The position numbers and the translations under genes are program-made. The notes beneath the pieces are model-generated. The model was not told where the DNA came from. It did not search any database and saw nothing but the letters and a program-made list of their open reading frames with translations. Positions 36,050 to 46,994 of a stretch of DNA of 64,000 nucleotides are shown piece by piece; the stretch's first letter is position 1, and every line of letters starts with the position of its first letter. Source of the DNA: Polyodon spathula (taxonomy: Eukaryota; Chordata; Actinopteri; Acipenseriformes; Polyodontidae); assembly GCF_017654505.1 (NCBI RefSeq), contig NC_054537.1, forward strand, positions 78,654,118 through 78,718,117, in the 5' to 3' direction.

Positions 36050-36247
36050 TGAAATTGTTTGAGTTATAGAATGGCAGAATTAATTTAATTCCATTAGATA
36101 AGGGGAAGCTCAACATTGTAAATATAGGTTATACTGACAATGTAGTTTCTAAAATATTTCCAAAAGTATAAACAAATCCATATTTAGGTTAGTTAATTTT
36201 AACAAATTTTATAACATAAAATTCCGAGCAAAAATTGTCCATCTTAC

Positions 36248-36455
36248 CTTCCAGAGTTTTTTTGCAGTGCTTGCAGGTGAAATGAGGTGCCAAAGGTTTG
36301 GCTTGATCCCCGACAGGCATGCCGAAATATGCCTTGTAGGCCTCACATATCTTAGCAGATGTTTCCACTGAGAACTTTTTCGCTCTTGTCTTGATAAATT
36401 GGCCGCAGACATAGCAAAATGCGTCTGCCGGATGCTTGCAGCCTCTTGATGCCAT
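36248..36455 (-). CDS. Cys-rich zinc-binding first exon of a transposon-type gene
   Basis: The start is ATG at 36455 in a good context (GAGATGG). The exon encodes about 69 residues beginning MASRGCKHPADAFCYVCG and reaching AYFGMPVGDQ and APHFTCKHCKKTLEG. The pattern is C6-x7-C14-x2-C17, then His58-x2-C61-x2-C64, a likely zinc site. It resembles the N-terminal Cys-rich domain seen in many repeat-derived predicted proteins of fish and arthropods (FCYxCG, AYFG, GDQ, APH, CxxC order), whose function I do not know. CTGGAAG|GTAAGA gives a consensus donor at 36248/36247, so the frame beyond (to 36189) is probably intronic. The continuing exons are not found. No stop interrupts the exon. Confidence 0.6.
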
Positions 36456-36527
36456 CTCAGAAAAATGCAGATATGTATCCACTTAGGCAGCTGGAACTAA
36501 ACTGAACTGGTGGGCTTAAGGCCCCTG

Positions 36528-36576
36528 TATTTATACTACTATTTATATTACTGGAAAGTTCTAGAAAGTTCTAGAA
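36528..36576 (-). promoter_or_regulatory. Five-unit heat-shock element and TATA boxes
   Basis: 36554-36576 holds GAA-TTC-GAA-TTC-GAA with exact 2-bp spacers, the ideal HSF trimer-binding array. TATAAATA boxes follow on the minus strand 6 and 18 bp away, placing initiation near 36500 and the ATG at 36455. The order matches metazoan heat-shock promoters. Binding and heat response are inferred. Confidence 0.65.
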
Positions 36577-36777
36577 GTTACTTCAAGTTTACTCAGCACT
36601 GAATCTATCTGGAATGTTCTGGAAAACAGGTAAATTTCAAAATGTCACTGTCCTGGTCACAAAAGCAAAGTTTGTGGGGAATAATAGCCATTCTCTATAC
36701 TTTTGAGGCATAAGCAATTAGGAAATAACACTTACTACCCAGGAACCAAAAAAAATTAAAAATTTGTTACACGGTGT

Positions 36778-38111
36778 TATGTGTAATGTGAGAAGTTTTT
36801 TCTACATATATTGTTCCTTTTAATTGTTAATAATTACATTCATAAATAACAAAATGTTATGCTGAGAGACGTCATGCAGCCTGGGGGAGGATTGGTGTAT
36901 GTGTCACCCCCCCATGAAAAAAGTAAACCGGCACACAAGGTATCTGACTTTGTAGTATACTCATCAGCACAGGGAAGAGCATTATGACGTTTACTGTATA
37001 TTGCTACAGCTTGATGATCAAACTAAACGGCAGTTTCAGTGATAAAGACAATAGATGGAATTATACAGTTAAAGCATGAAAGAGTGCAATATTTAAATGT
37101 TTTAACAATCACATTAATCTTTCATAACGTGTTTATAATGCTGTAGCTTCCTATTGCTTTGAAATACAATTACGATTGGAGTTTGTATACATTTTAGGTT
37201 CTGTAGCAGCCACAGTCACCAATGGTTTTGTTTCTGTTTTCTTTGTTGATCTGTGTTTACTTATCATTAAATTTTATGTGTAACGTTTTTAAAAGCAGAA
37301 AAAAGCTGCATTGGTAGTATCAGATTAATTTAACCCTATTCATGTTTTATGCACAAACAACCACGCCTTGTTCAAGACATACACTACTGTAAACAAGTCA
37401 AACTAGTATACAAAATAAACAAATATAAACACGTATACAGACTTAGTTTTAACTGTTAAACTAAGTTGTATGGTTTTTTTCCCAGTTTCGTTGCCTAGCT
37501 GAGGTCATCAACAAAAAAATGCGCCAGAAGCTTTTCACAAAATGTGAACAAGATAAACATTTCAGTAAAAAGCTGGTCTGTGAAAGTTATCTAACAGTTA
37601 CTTTGTAGTGAACGTCATTCCCGACTTGTCTGTGCTCATAGACTGGTGCCCGATTTGACTGTAATCACTGCATTTAATAGTCATAATCAAGACACATCAG
37701 ACGCACTTGAATAGTCTATGCGGTCCCCCATGAGCCACACATGGGGTATGTAGGTGATCATTAACGCATTGAATGGTGCTGAGAGTGAGATAGGCTGCAC
37801 TACTGTACAATTGAATTATATTTTTGCGGTAAAATAATTATAGAAATATGTTATACTCCATCCAGAGACAATTCTTTATTTAGATATTTATTTTAGAGAC
37901 ATGAATTACATGCTTGATGTCAGCTACTATTATAAATGCCTTCTGCATTTTTTATTCAATAGTAATTACAAACATAATACCGTACATTTCACGGAGGCGT
38001 GAAGAACAAAAGCTGAAAATATCAGTGTCACTGATGTCACTGAGCCAGGCAGAACAGTCAGGCCTGAGGTTTTGACTCTCCTGTACTTTTTTAAAAGGAT
38101 TGCTCTCAATT
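36778..38111. other. Intronic DNA, no gene seen
   Basis: Contains a 7-bp stem (CCCCATG/CATGGGG) near 37726-37746. No exon or bounded repeat recognised. Confidence 0.6.
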
Positions 38112-38437
38112 TGGGTCTAGACTCGTGCTGCTACTCTGATCACAAAACACTTTAAAAGACCCTGCATTCCAAAATACCCCACCTAAACTCTGTGCTTAAT
38201 ATCTCTCCATTGAAAGTATCATACATTCCAAATATTCTAACAATATGTTTATGGACTATCACATTTCCTTACAGTCCTGAACTGTAAAACCCAAAATACC
38301 ACCCCCAGCTTTTATTCAATTTGTAACAGAAAATAACGTATTATAAAAGAATAATCAGTTCTAACACAAAAACTATTACAAAATTCCTTACAGACTGGGT
38401 CTAGACTCATGCTGCTACTCTGATCACAAAACACTTT
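38112..38437. repeat. Pair of 42-bp direct repeats, 284 bp apart
   Basis: TGGGTCTAGACTCRTGCTGC and the next 22 bases occur at 38112-38153 and 38396-38437 with a single mismatch. The sequence between is AT-rich and unrecognised. Confidence 0.85.
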
Positions 38438-38787
38438 GAATGGAGTGTCTAGGTGCTACGCTTCCAGACATATGCCTGAAAATGTGTTATAGAGAGGAAA
38501 GGGACCTCTGGTGGGCTCTTATTTGACTCTGTAACTGCAACAACTTGTGCCAGGGGGTCTCTTTAGCTATCCAATGGTCTTAGATATCCAGAGAGCATAC
38601 CCTTGAGTAAGTTGCCAAAGTAAGGCAAAAATGTCCTTTTTCTCCTTGTGTATTTTGCAGACCCCAGGGAGTTGTATCTACATATACTGTCTGTATATTA
38701 CAGGACATCCGAGTTTAATGAAAATTTACTTGTTTTGCCAACATGGGAATATATTAGGGAACGCTCTTATTGTGGTCACGGATTCAG

Positions 38788-38788
<1 letters not shown>

Positions 38789-38862
<74 letters not shown>
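38789..38862. repeat. (TA)n microsatellite
   Basis: TA run of about 37 units with one interruption, directly before composite repeat copy B. Confidence 0.95.
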
Positions 38863-38868
<6 letters not shown>

Positions 38869-38890
38869 TTTTTTTTATATAAATATAAAA

Positions 38891-39019
38891 ATGGTCTGGC
38901 ATGCATGGGATTTGATGAATCTATAACCTTCAGTTTGCAAGTGTGTTGTGTTTTATATAACTGTCAGTGCTACATGATTAGTTGAGTCAAGCAGTATTTT
39001 GGAGATTTTTTGAGTCATC

Positions 39020-39056
<37 letters not shown>

Positions 39057-39965
39057 GCTGCATCATTCTGAGCTTGTGATCTTGAGCTCCGAAAATGTTT
39101 GGTTTCCTGTCAGTGTAACGCTTGTCGTGGTCCCTATTGACGCAAGGAAGTATGGTTTCCTCTCGATAATGGATGATGAGAGTAACGCTATTTGCTGTCC
39201 CCACTGAACAAAAAGGAACGTTAATTTCTGAGAATTAGCTATGTTGAAAGATAGCCTATATATTTGTTAAAAGTAAAACATAAATAAATAAATACATTAA
39301 TATGTATTTAAATAAATTAATATATAAATGAATACATAGAAATGTATTTCTTTATGCCTTTATCTTGATATGCATTTATGTATTTTTCAATATCATAAAA
39401 ACACTGCCATTTAACTGTATGAAACCAAAATAAATACTCAACAGTTCTTGTTCAGTTGTATATTAGTGAAGATTTTTGTACATAAAGGTCATTGTGCTTT
39501 CATATATTTTTACTTTCAAATTAAAAAATATATTGTAACAACCCAGACAATTGTTTTGTTCAGAACTTGTTGTCTGTCCAGTTTGTCTTGTCTGTCTTTT
39601 ATATGTTACATGTATTGTAAGGGGAACTGGTCACGTCGTTACTTAGCATAGGAAGAGTGAGTGAATGAGTGGAGAGAATGTGTGTTGTTGTTTTCGAACA
39701 CAACGCCGTCTCCCTGAGTACTATTTCCTAAACATGAAAACTTTACAATATACTAAATGAATGGATCAAACTTACTGTGATAGTTTGCAAAATCAGATGA
39801 AAGCTTTCAGTACAATCGGAATAACACATAATCATTATTTACAAAATCTTGTTTGTCTCGTTACTTGTTAAAAACTGTAACTTTACTGCTGTACAGCTTG
39901 CAAATGTTCTGAAATGGACGTACAAACTTTGTGGAGTGAAAACTAGGGCAACAGTGAATGTATAA
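38891..39965. repeat. Composite interspersed repeat, copy B, split by an insertion
   Basis: 38891-39010 matches 3957-4060 (GGTCTRGCATGCATGGGATT and beyond). 39860-39965 matches 4070-4155 (CTTGCAAATGTTNTGAAATGG and beyond). The roughly 850 bp between is absent from copy A and includes a (CAT)n run at 39016-39056. Confidence 0.6.
39016..39056. repeat. (CAT)n microsatellite
   Basis: Pure trinucleotide run of about 13 units. Confidence 0.95.
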
Positions 39966-40218
39966 TGGGTTCCATCTGTAACTGGAGCTGTATTAAGAAA
40001 TGCACAGTGAAAGTTTTCTTTTATTTTATCAAATAAATTGGATTCATATTTTTTTTTAAAAAAATATGTAAACAGAAGAGCCTGTCCATGCGTGAAGAAC
40101 AATTCTTATTAGATGAAAGTCTTCAGAATGGCTCATAAACAATTGCAGCATTTATATTTTTTTTTTATTTTTTTTTTTTATGGATGACTGCTGGGAGACT
40201 GCATTGTCACATACATTT

Positions 40219-40220
<2 letters not shown>

Positions 40221-40252
<32 letters not shown>
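40221..40252. repeat. Poly-A run
   Basis: 32 consecutive A. It could be a retroposon tail, but no body is recognised upstream. Confidence 0.95.
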
Positions 40253-40254
<2 letters not shown>

Positions 40255-40639
40255 TCTGTGGAAGGCCACAGGTAGCCTTTATTTGTTTGTTGTTATTGAG
40301 TTTTATCTTTTAAATAAATGTTTAGCTTATTTTAGCTACTGGATTTCTGATATATGGGTCTACAAATAAGAACTGCACTAATTGTTACATCCAATTGTAA
40401 AACGCTGACACCTTAACACAGCATTGATACAGTTTCCCTTCACTTCTCTTATTCATTATTCTAGACCAGAGGCATGCTATATTCAAACCTTTTCATTATT
40501 TCTCTCCAGGGTTTTTTATGGCTATTGTATTATTTGCTTATTTGTATATGTTATACAAATGTATGTCTATCTCAAGACACTTGTTAAATACTAAAAGTTA
40601 TCTACTATGTGTTTTACCTCTGAATTTAATTGTTTGTCT

Positions 40640-41262
40640 AACGATATAAAGGGAATATTTTTCAAACACTGGCAGGTCCTAAAAAGTGATCATTCCTCGA
40701 ATTTGATAACAGATAAACTGCCCCGTATTGCTTTAAACCTGCAAAAAACTTTAAAGACACATTAGTTCATTAATTTATTCCAAAATTGTTCAAATCAATT
40801 ACATCTAATCCACTGGATTGTCATTTTAAATGTGGCCATTGTGTCCACTGCTCAAATACTGTAAATATTAAAACTATTAATCACACATGATCGGGTAAAA
40901 AGATACAAATTCAAGGTTTCATTAACTGTAATACCACAGGAGTAATTTCCATGTTAACTTGTCCATAAGGACTGGTTTACACAGGTCAGACAAAAAGAGC
41001 CTTAAAAAGAAGAGTCTGAACATAGAGCAACAATTATAAACCAAAATGAAGACTATGCAATAGCCAAACACTGAAAAAGCTGGTCACGGATCATCTCCAC
41101 ACTCATTACGGTATGTGGGGTGGAGACAGTAACTCTACCAGCTCGAGGTGGCAATCTGATACTTTTGTTACTACAGAGAGAAGCATACTGGATATTTGCC
41201 CTCCAAACATTAGAACCAATTGGCCTCAATGACGGAGCCAATTTGTGCTCTTTAATATGAAA
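40640..41262 (+). pseudogene. Penelope-like retroelement relic with GIY-YIG endonuclease
   Basis: In shifting frames the + strand encodes the C-terminal third of a Penelope-like element: KGNIF at 40649, a Cys cluster CGHCVHC (40842-40862), the GIY-YIG-type core GLVYTGQTKRALKRR (near 40973-41017), then REAYWIFALQTLEPIGLNDG (near 41180-41239). The order Cys motif, GIY-YIG core and W-I..L..L.P.GLN is characteristic of these elements. The RT domain is absent (5'-truncated) and several stops and frameshifts are present. Confidence 0.72.
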
Positions 41263-41344
41263 TCATGATTGATTTTGTATATGTCAACTGCATTATGCTG
41301 AATCAATTATATTTATTTAAAAACAAATTACACTTCAATTAGTG

Positions 41345-42045
41345 TGGCAGGTTGCTGCAGAACATTACAGTATGTAGCACCCGGGAGGGGCACTCGTTCT
41401 TTCTGAGTGGGGTGGGATCAGCCAGGCAGAATACCAGAAGGAAAATAGACTAGGCCACACTACTATGCCAGGCAATGAACATCTTTTTATTAAATACATG
41501 TGGTAAACTATACTTAACAAACAGGGCAGATCTAGAATACACAGTCACGGCAATGGGTTTGCACTGTCTATTAATTAAAACAATAACTAAACACAGAATT
41601 ACAATTTAAAACGAAAGGGCAGTGCGGCTCAATACCTGCACTTAGACGGGGCTCACAAATAAAAAAAAATAACAATAAAACCAATACAGCCTGTCTCTAG
41701 CACTCCTCTAAAATCCCAAAGCCTGTTAAAATACTAGTTTAAAAACACGTACACGGCAGAACGGAGACCACAAGCGCAGGCAGGGAGATACGCCTTTAAA
41801 TTCAGCGGCTCTTTCTTTCCTATTTGTCTTCCTACCACCCACCGAATCAGAGTCCAATTCCTTTACTCCTGCTGGCTGCGCGTTCAGCCTCCACTCCAAG
41901 CAAAGAACAAATCAATCTCTAGAACGGATGAAATTAGGAATATTTATATAAAGTGCTCAGCTTCTCCAAATCAGTCCATTTGCACTTATGGTAGCTGCGA
42001 ACAGGGGAGCTTTAACGTATTAGTGTAATCAGTGCAAATTTACAA
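41345..42045 (-). repeat. LTR-like block, minus orientation
   Basis: GC-richer than its surroundings. On the minus strand it has a TATA box (TTTATATAAAT near 41950), a leader rich in CG and CAGG, a polyadenylation signal (AATAAAAAG near 41490) and an end near ACCTGCCACAC. Target duplications are not identified. Confidence 0.45.
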
Positions 42046-42058
42046 AAAAGTAATGTGC

Positions 42059-42569
42059 TTTAAACAAGATGATAAACAATGATCCAAAGCACAAGGCCAA
42101 AGCTGCACTGTGGTGGCTTAAGAATAGGAAAGTGAATGTCCTTGAGTGGCCCAGTCAAAGTCCAGACTTGAATCCTATTGAGAATCTGTGGAAAGACTTG
42201 AAAACTGCCATCCATAAGCAATCCCCAAGCAACTTGAGAGAGCTTGAGCAAATCTGCCCAGGATAATGGGCACAAATTGTATTAAGCCCAAGTGCAAAGT
42301 TGGTAGAGACTTACTGAAAAAGACTTGCAGCTGTAAATGCTGTCAAAGGTGCTTCCACCAAATATTGAGTTGACGGGTCTGAATACTTATGCAATCAACC
42401 TATTTCAGTTTTTTCTCTTTAGTTTTTGCTGACATTTACTGTAACTTATCTTACCCTTAGAAGTCTTCAGTTTTGAATAAAATATTAAGTTGAAAAAAAA
42501 TATGTATACATCATTTTGTAATTTCATAAAATAGTACACCATTGGAAGGGTCTGAATACTTTTGCAAGG

Positions 42570-42573
<4 letters not shown>
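42059..42573 (+). pseudogene. Tc1-like transposon, right-end fragment
   Basis: Encodes the transposase C-terminus, with [20 protein letters not shown], then [17 protein letters not shown] including the final catalytic Glu. The 3' UTR and terminus follow: CTTTTGCAAGGCACT, inserted in a TA run. The left half is missing. It is the complementary end of the family at 8577-9205. Confidence 0.85.

Positions 42574-42646
<73 letters not shown>
42573..42646. repeat. (TA)n microsatellite
   Basis: TA run between a Tc1 terminus and composite repeat copy C. Confidence 0.95.
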
Positions 42647-42649
<3 letters not shown>

Positions 42650-42930
42650 GCAGAATTTGAACCCTGACTAGTCATACTTTCACTCCAACTACATAACCAC
42701 AATTGAACAATTTTGCTTTTCCCATAAGTGTGTATGTGTTAAAAGTGAAAAAAGAAGTGATATCTGAAACAAAAACTTATTGGAAATGTGAAGAAACATC
42801 AACATTTATCAAAAGTGCCCTGCCATTTAAATTGGCGATATCAAAAACACAAGCCAAGTTTCAAGAAACCATTGGGGCAGCCTTGGCCAGCACCAAGCAA
42901 ATAGGCACAACTATAAAACTGATGGGGGCC
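42647..42930. repeat. Composite interspersed repeat, copy C
   Basis: Matches 4459-4830: the reversed tRNA-like head (CAGAATTTGAACCCTGACTA), then AAACACAAGCCAAGTTTCAA and GGGGGCCAAG. Confidence 0.7.
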
Positions 42931-42933
42931 AAG

Positions 42934-43320
42934 AACTGGCAGAAGGCACAGGTGTCGTCGTCCATCAAATCAACAGTACGAAGGTCACTCTTGAAATCAT
43001 GACTTAAAGCATGTGTTGCAATAAGAATACCTTTGTTAAGAAAGGGGAACAAGTCTAAAAGGCTGTAATATGCACAAGAACATAGAAACTGGACTGTGGA
43101 ACAATGGTCAAAGGTGCTTTGGACTGTTGATGGATGGACAATGACCCCTGTGCCTTCTGCCAGTTTTGTTGTCAATTCAATGTTAGTCTTCTTTCTAGTC
43201 CTTAAGGATATTATCTTCAAGAATTGCCCATCCTTGTTAAACAGCTTTTTAAACGTCGAATTCCCCAAAAAATAGTTAAATGAAATAAGTTTAGATACGA
43301 TAAACATTGGTAAAAACACT
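42934..43320. pseudogene. Rearranged Tc1-like transposase relic, head-to-head pieces
   Basis: The + strand from 42934 encodes, with shifts, TKLAEGTGVVVH-like sequence. It continues to HRNWTVEQWSKVLWT (43082-43125), the region just before the first catalytic Asp of a Tc1 transposase. From about 43130 the minus strand encodes the same upstream segment again (TTKLAEGTGVIVHPSTVQ) preceded by RTRKKTNIE. The two pieces are therefore inverted copies of one transposase region. Confidence 0.65.
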
Positions 43321-43619
43321 TGCTATTTTGTATTTTCTTACCAAAAATAATCATCTCTAGTTTGTGTAGTTTGTATATAGTTGCTGTTTTTGCCATCTCC
43401 GTTCCACTCAGAATTTTTGGGGGTCGCTGTCAGTCATTTCAGTGGTTCGTTAGTACTGTAGTATCACCCTGTTCTGACAGATCTCATTGACTGAAGCAGT
43501 GCTAGAATGCTCTCATTTGCCAGCTACAGCACCTGTCATTCAAAGTGCCTACTTTGAAATTAGCAGGTTAAGGTGTACGTAAACTTTTGATTTAGGTATA
43601 CGTTGACAGTTATTAGTTT

Positions 43620-44460
43620 GATTTTAAAATTGATTTTAACCCCCCCCCCATATTAAATATTAATAACCATTCTTAATAGATGTTAAAAACTATGGCACTA
43701 TTGGTTGTGTGTTGGTAAAAAGAGACAAAATTAGTCATATATGTGGTTTAATTACCATTATATACCGTAAGTAACCCATATTTTAATGTAAAGTTTATGT
43801 ATTTAATCACACGCAGATAATGTAAAGCATTATTCAAATGCTGGGGGCACGGTAAACTCTGCAGATCAGTACTAAACACATTTCTAATAAGGTAGTGGAA
43901 ATCCTTTAAGCAAATATGGTACCAAACTAGAAATTTTGGCAGGTATTACATTTGCAGATTTGCTACCTTTGGTAGATTTTGACAGTTTCTGAATTGACAT
44001 TTATCACTTGGCACGTTCACAAAGAAAATTGTGAGTTTTGTATTTCTACTTTTAATTTCAAAAACATGTTTACTTAATGAAATGTGTCTGCTAAAACAGT
44101 ATCTCATTTACAGTAACTAGTTATATCATCTACAATGTCACTGCATCAACTTGAAGAACAACAAAGAAGGCCTTCTAAAAAGGATTTACAATATGTATCG
44201 TTCATATATGGCCCTTCAGTTTTAAGCTATCAATAATTGGAAAGGATTACTAACTGCAGTACACTTTAATGATAAGCATTTGCTAACGCTTAGTTTTAAA
44301 ACTTAGCTATGGTTCATTAACATAACACAGTGGAATGATCACAGTATCATGTAGGAATTGTAGGACAGTATTGAACGTGTGAAAACTTTAACAATAAATA
44401 AATCAAAACCAAAAGCTTTAAATTTAAAACTGGCTAATAGGCAGCAAGCACTGACAAAAT

Positions 44461-44463
<3 letters not shown>
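43620..44463. other. Intronic DNA, no gene seen
   Basis: No exon or bounded repeat recognised. A Tc1-like terminus GTGTACGTAAACTTTTGA lies just before it near 43573. Confidence 0.55.
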
Positions 44464-44541
<78 letters not shown>

Positions 44542-44554
44542 TACATACACATAC
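44464..44554. repeat. (TA)n(CA)n compound microsatellite
   Basis: TA run to 44529, then CA and CATA units. Confidence 0.95.
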
Positions 44555-45059
44555 TGTGTATGTATCTGCACTTATCAACAATAACAATCCAAAGCAAATC
44601 TGTACCACTGTTACAGATTTTCTAACAAGTCTTACCAAAACAATTTTGGCTGCAACTTAATTAACCCCTAGTAAATAAATAAATAAATAAATAATAACAC
44701 AAAACTGCTTCACCTACAGGTACCACAATAGCTGGCGCAGTTTATACAGCCTCAGAGTTTCTGACAGTATCACAAATTTCAAATTTCCTAAGTCCATTGA
44801 TGGAAATGTCCGGTCTGTTTTTATTTCTTTATTTATTTTTAAAGCAAACTGGATTCATTACTCACTGCCATTGTCATGTTCTCTTTGACATCTGACACAT
44901 TCTTTCCCTTGCTCAGCACGCGCTTCTGTGCCACACTCGCTGATTGGTGGAAGTATTATTGGCAATCCAATCCAAACCGCCACAATAACAACTAAATATA
45001 TTTCACTCCAAAATGTCCCGTTATATATACGGTATGTCAAAGAAAATACTAAAGAAAGG

Positions 45060-45460
45060 TTGGTGTTTCTTATGTGTTTCACTTAAAACCGGACAATTGG
45101 ACATTAGGGCGTTTGGATTTGTTAATTTCTGCCACCCGGACACAGATGCCAATTCCTGGACTGTCCGAGTCAAACCATGACAGGTGGCAACCCTACTCTG
45201 CGTGTACTTTAGGGGCCCGTCACCACCACTGCTGTTGAAAGGTCTTTCAGCATACTCGAAAGGTGCAGTTCAAGCGTCGCATTCTGTTTCACAACAAGGA
45301 CATCACATCATCACTAACGGAGTACCAGTATGACCGACGGCTGAAGTCCCCACGGCAGGACAAAGTGGACCCGTCTGCCTTTTCAGTGACTCCGAGTCCA
45401 GGTGTGCTGAATCAGGAGAGGGGCGAAGCTCAGACTCCGAATAATATGCAAGTTAGTTCT
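45060..45460 (+). pseudogene. Possible hAT dimerisation-domain fragment
   Basis: Near 45219-45275 the + strand reads VTTTAVERSFSILER, which resembles the conserved VERSFS motif of hAT C-terminal dimerisation domains. An adjoining frame gives FKRRILFHNKDITSSL. Upstream, GACAGGTGGCAACCCTA near 45180 reversed resembles a transposon terminus. The evidence is short and the frame is broken. Confidence 0.35.
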
Positions 45461-45499
45461 GTTCAACTGTCTGTTTTGTTCTGTGCATATTTTTACTAG

Positions 45500-46850
45500 T
45501 AAACGTATGATATAAAAGGCTGTGTAATACTATACACTGTGATCAAACGTTATTTCAATTAGAAAGTTGTCCTATTAGAATATTGGTGACCATGGTTTTC
45601 TTGCATTTTGAATAATAAAGAGGTTTTGCAATTGCATAAAAAGTCTGTTTTTTTTTTTAAAGCCTAAAGGTTGGTTTCAAAATAAAGATTAAAAAAAAAA
45701 AAAAACTCCAGTAAATTCTTTCAAAAAATAAACGTCGATATTAATCGTTGATTTGACAAAAAATACAAGTCAAATAGTAGCAAGCCTAGTTATAGGTCTC
45801 AGATGTTTAGTTTTGAACGAAACATGTATTTTGTATTTAAAAAATAAATAACAACAACAAAAAAAAAAACACATGATATAGAATAATTTAAGAAAGCAAA
45901 ACATTCTTTCAGACAGTGTTGTATTTTTATTATGTCACATGGATTTACGCACCCCTTAAATGGCTTATTTCCTGCCATTAACCAACCAACTTTGAACCAG
46001 AAGACATTGCTAAACTGAAATTACCTAGGAAGTGCAAGTGTAACAGATTTCCTTAGAATAAAGCACAGAAAATTGTCACTTTCTCAACCTAAAGTAGTTG
46101 CTATTACAAGTGTTTGTTTCAAAACTCTGGAAATTTGAGCCCTATTTAAATAATGGAAGTGCAAAACAGGTAAAATTCATGGAATTATTTTATTAGGTAC
46201 AATTAATTTCAGTTCATAACGAGCACAGCTGCTGGCTGTATTACCCCAGTGCTGCTGCTGTAGAAGCTGGTTCATTGTGGTTCAAGTGTCTATTTTCTTT
46301 TCTTCTTCTAACAGTGCATACAAGTCTCTAGATACTTCGAATGACAAAAAAATATTTCTATCCCAGACTAGTGATTTACTTGGCGGCTCCATTTAGATTC
46401 TCACCAGGTTTTTAAGTGCCCCTCTAATCAGGTCAGACTTAATCCAGTCCAGCCACATGGATGGCTAGTCTTCTTGTTGGAGTGTGACTGGATACAATAC
46501 AGGGATTTCATAAAACAGTGCCTTGATACAAATATATGCATTTTCTATGTAAGGGAGTAAATATCTCATTTTAAAGCATGACAATCTTTCACTGGAACAC
46601 AGGCAAAAATTGTTTGTGTCTGCAAAACAACACATTCTCTTTAGATGCAGTATGGTGCAACTGTGGGGGAATAAATTTGCCATATCAACCAATTTACCAA
46701 CTGCTGTGTATTTGTGCATTTGTTTTGAGATGTGTTTTCAATATTAGTTATTTTTGTACCTTCACATTTACGGTCTTCTTGCTGAAAATACATCATCATT
46801 GTAAAAAGTAACTTGTATACCTTTGGATTGTGAGGAGGCTTCTAAATATG
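45500..46850. other. Intronic DNA upstream of the CSMD exon
   Basis: No second exon or repeat boundary recognised. Confidence 0.6.
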
Positions 46851-46881
46851 TTTTTTTTTTTTTTTTTTTTTTTTCTTACAG
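46851..46881 (+). promoter_or_regulatory. csmd3: 3' splice site of the CSMD exon
   Basis: A run of 24 T followed by CTTACAG forms a very strong polypyrimidine tract and AG acceptor directly before the CSMD exon. The T run is a mononucleotide repeat, so its length may vary between individuals. Confidence 0.85.
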
Positions 46882-46994
46882 GCTAACAGGATTCCAAATT
46901 CCACCTCCTGTAACAAGTACAGGAGCTGTGTTTTCCCTGCGACTCACAAGCGATTTTGCTGTAAGCGCTCATGGGTTTAAAGTTTATTATGAAG
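46882..46994 (+). CDS. csmd3: CSMD3-like internal exon, C-terminal part of first CUB domain
   Basis: This is the only host exon recognised. A long T tract (46851-46874) and TTACAG precede the exon, and GAAG|GTAAGA closes it at 46994. The 113-bp exon begins with the last base of a codon, encodes 37 residues without a stop and ends with the first base of the next codon. The peptide starts LTGFQIPPPV and ends FAVSAHGFKVYYE, the last strands of a CUB domain. From memory it fits the first CUB domain of CSMD3 better than CSMD1 or CSMD2, which differ at several positions. CSMD proteins are large single-pass membrane proteins of alternating CUB and sushi domains, mainly neural, with very long introns, which fits the lack of other exons here. 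Family assignment is firm; the paralogue is probable. Confidence 0.88.

Larger units (their letters stand above)
36190..36777 (-). mobile_element. Transposon end with heat-shock-like promoter and zinc-binding exon
   Basis: From the right inward (minus strand) come: a 138-bp terminus (36640-36777) shared with the foldback MITE at 25587-26145, about 60 bp of spacer, a five-unit heat-shock element (36554-36576), TATA boxes (36540-36547 and 36528-36535), an ATG at 36455 and a Cys-rich exon ending at a splice donor (36248/36247). The left part of the element is not recognised and may be deleted. I take it as the 5' end of the coding parent of the foldback family. Superfamily unknown. Confidence 0.68.

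Noticed and set aside
39010..39207. Open frames with poly-His or poly-Met
   Set aside because: Direct translation of the (CAT)n microsatellite.
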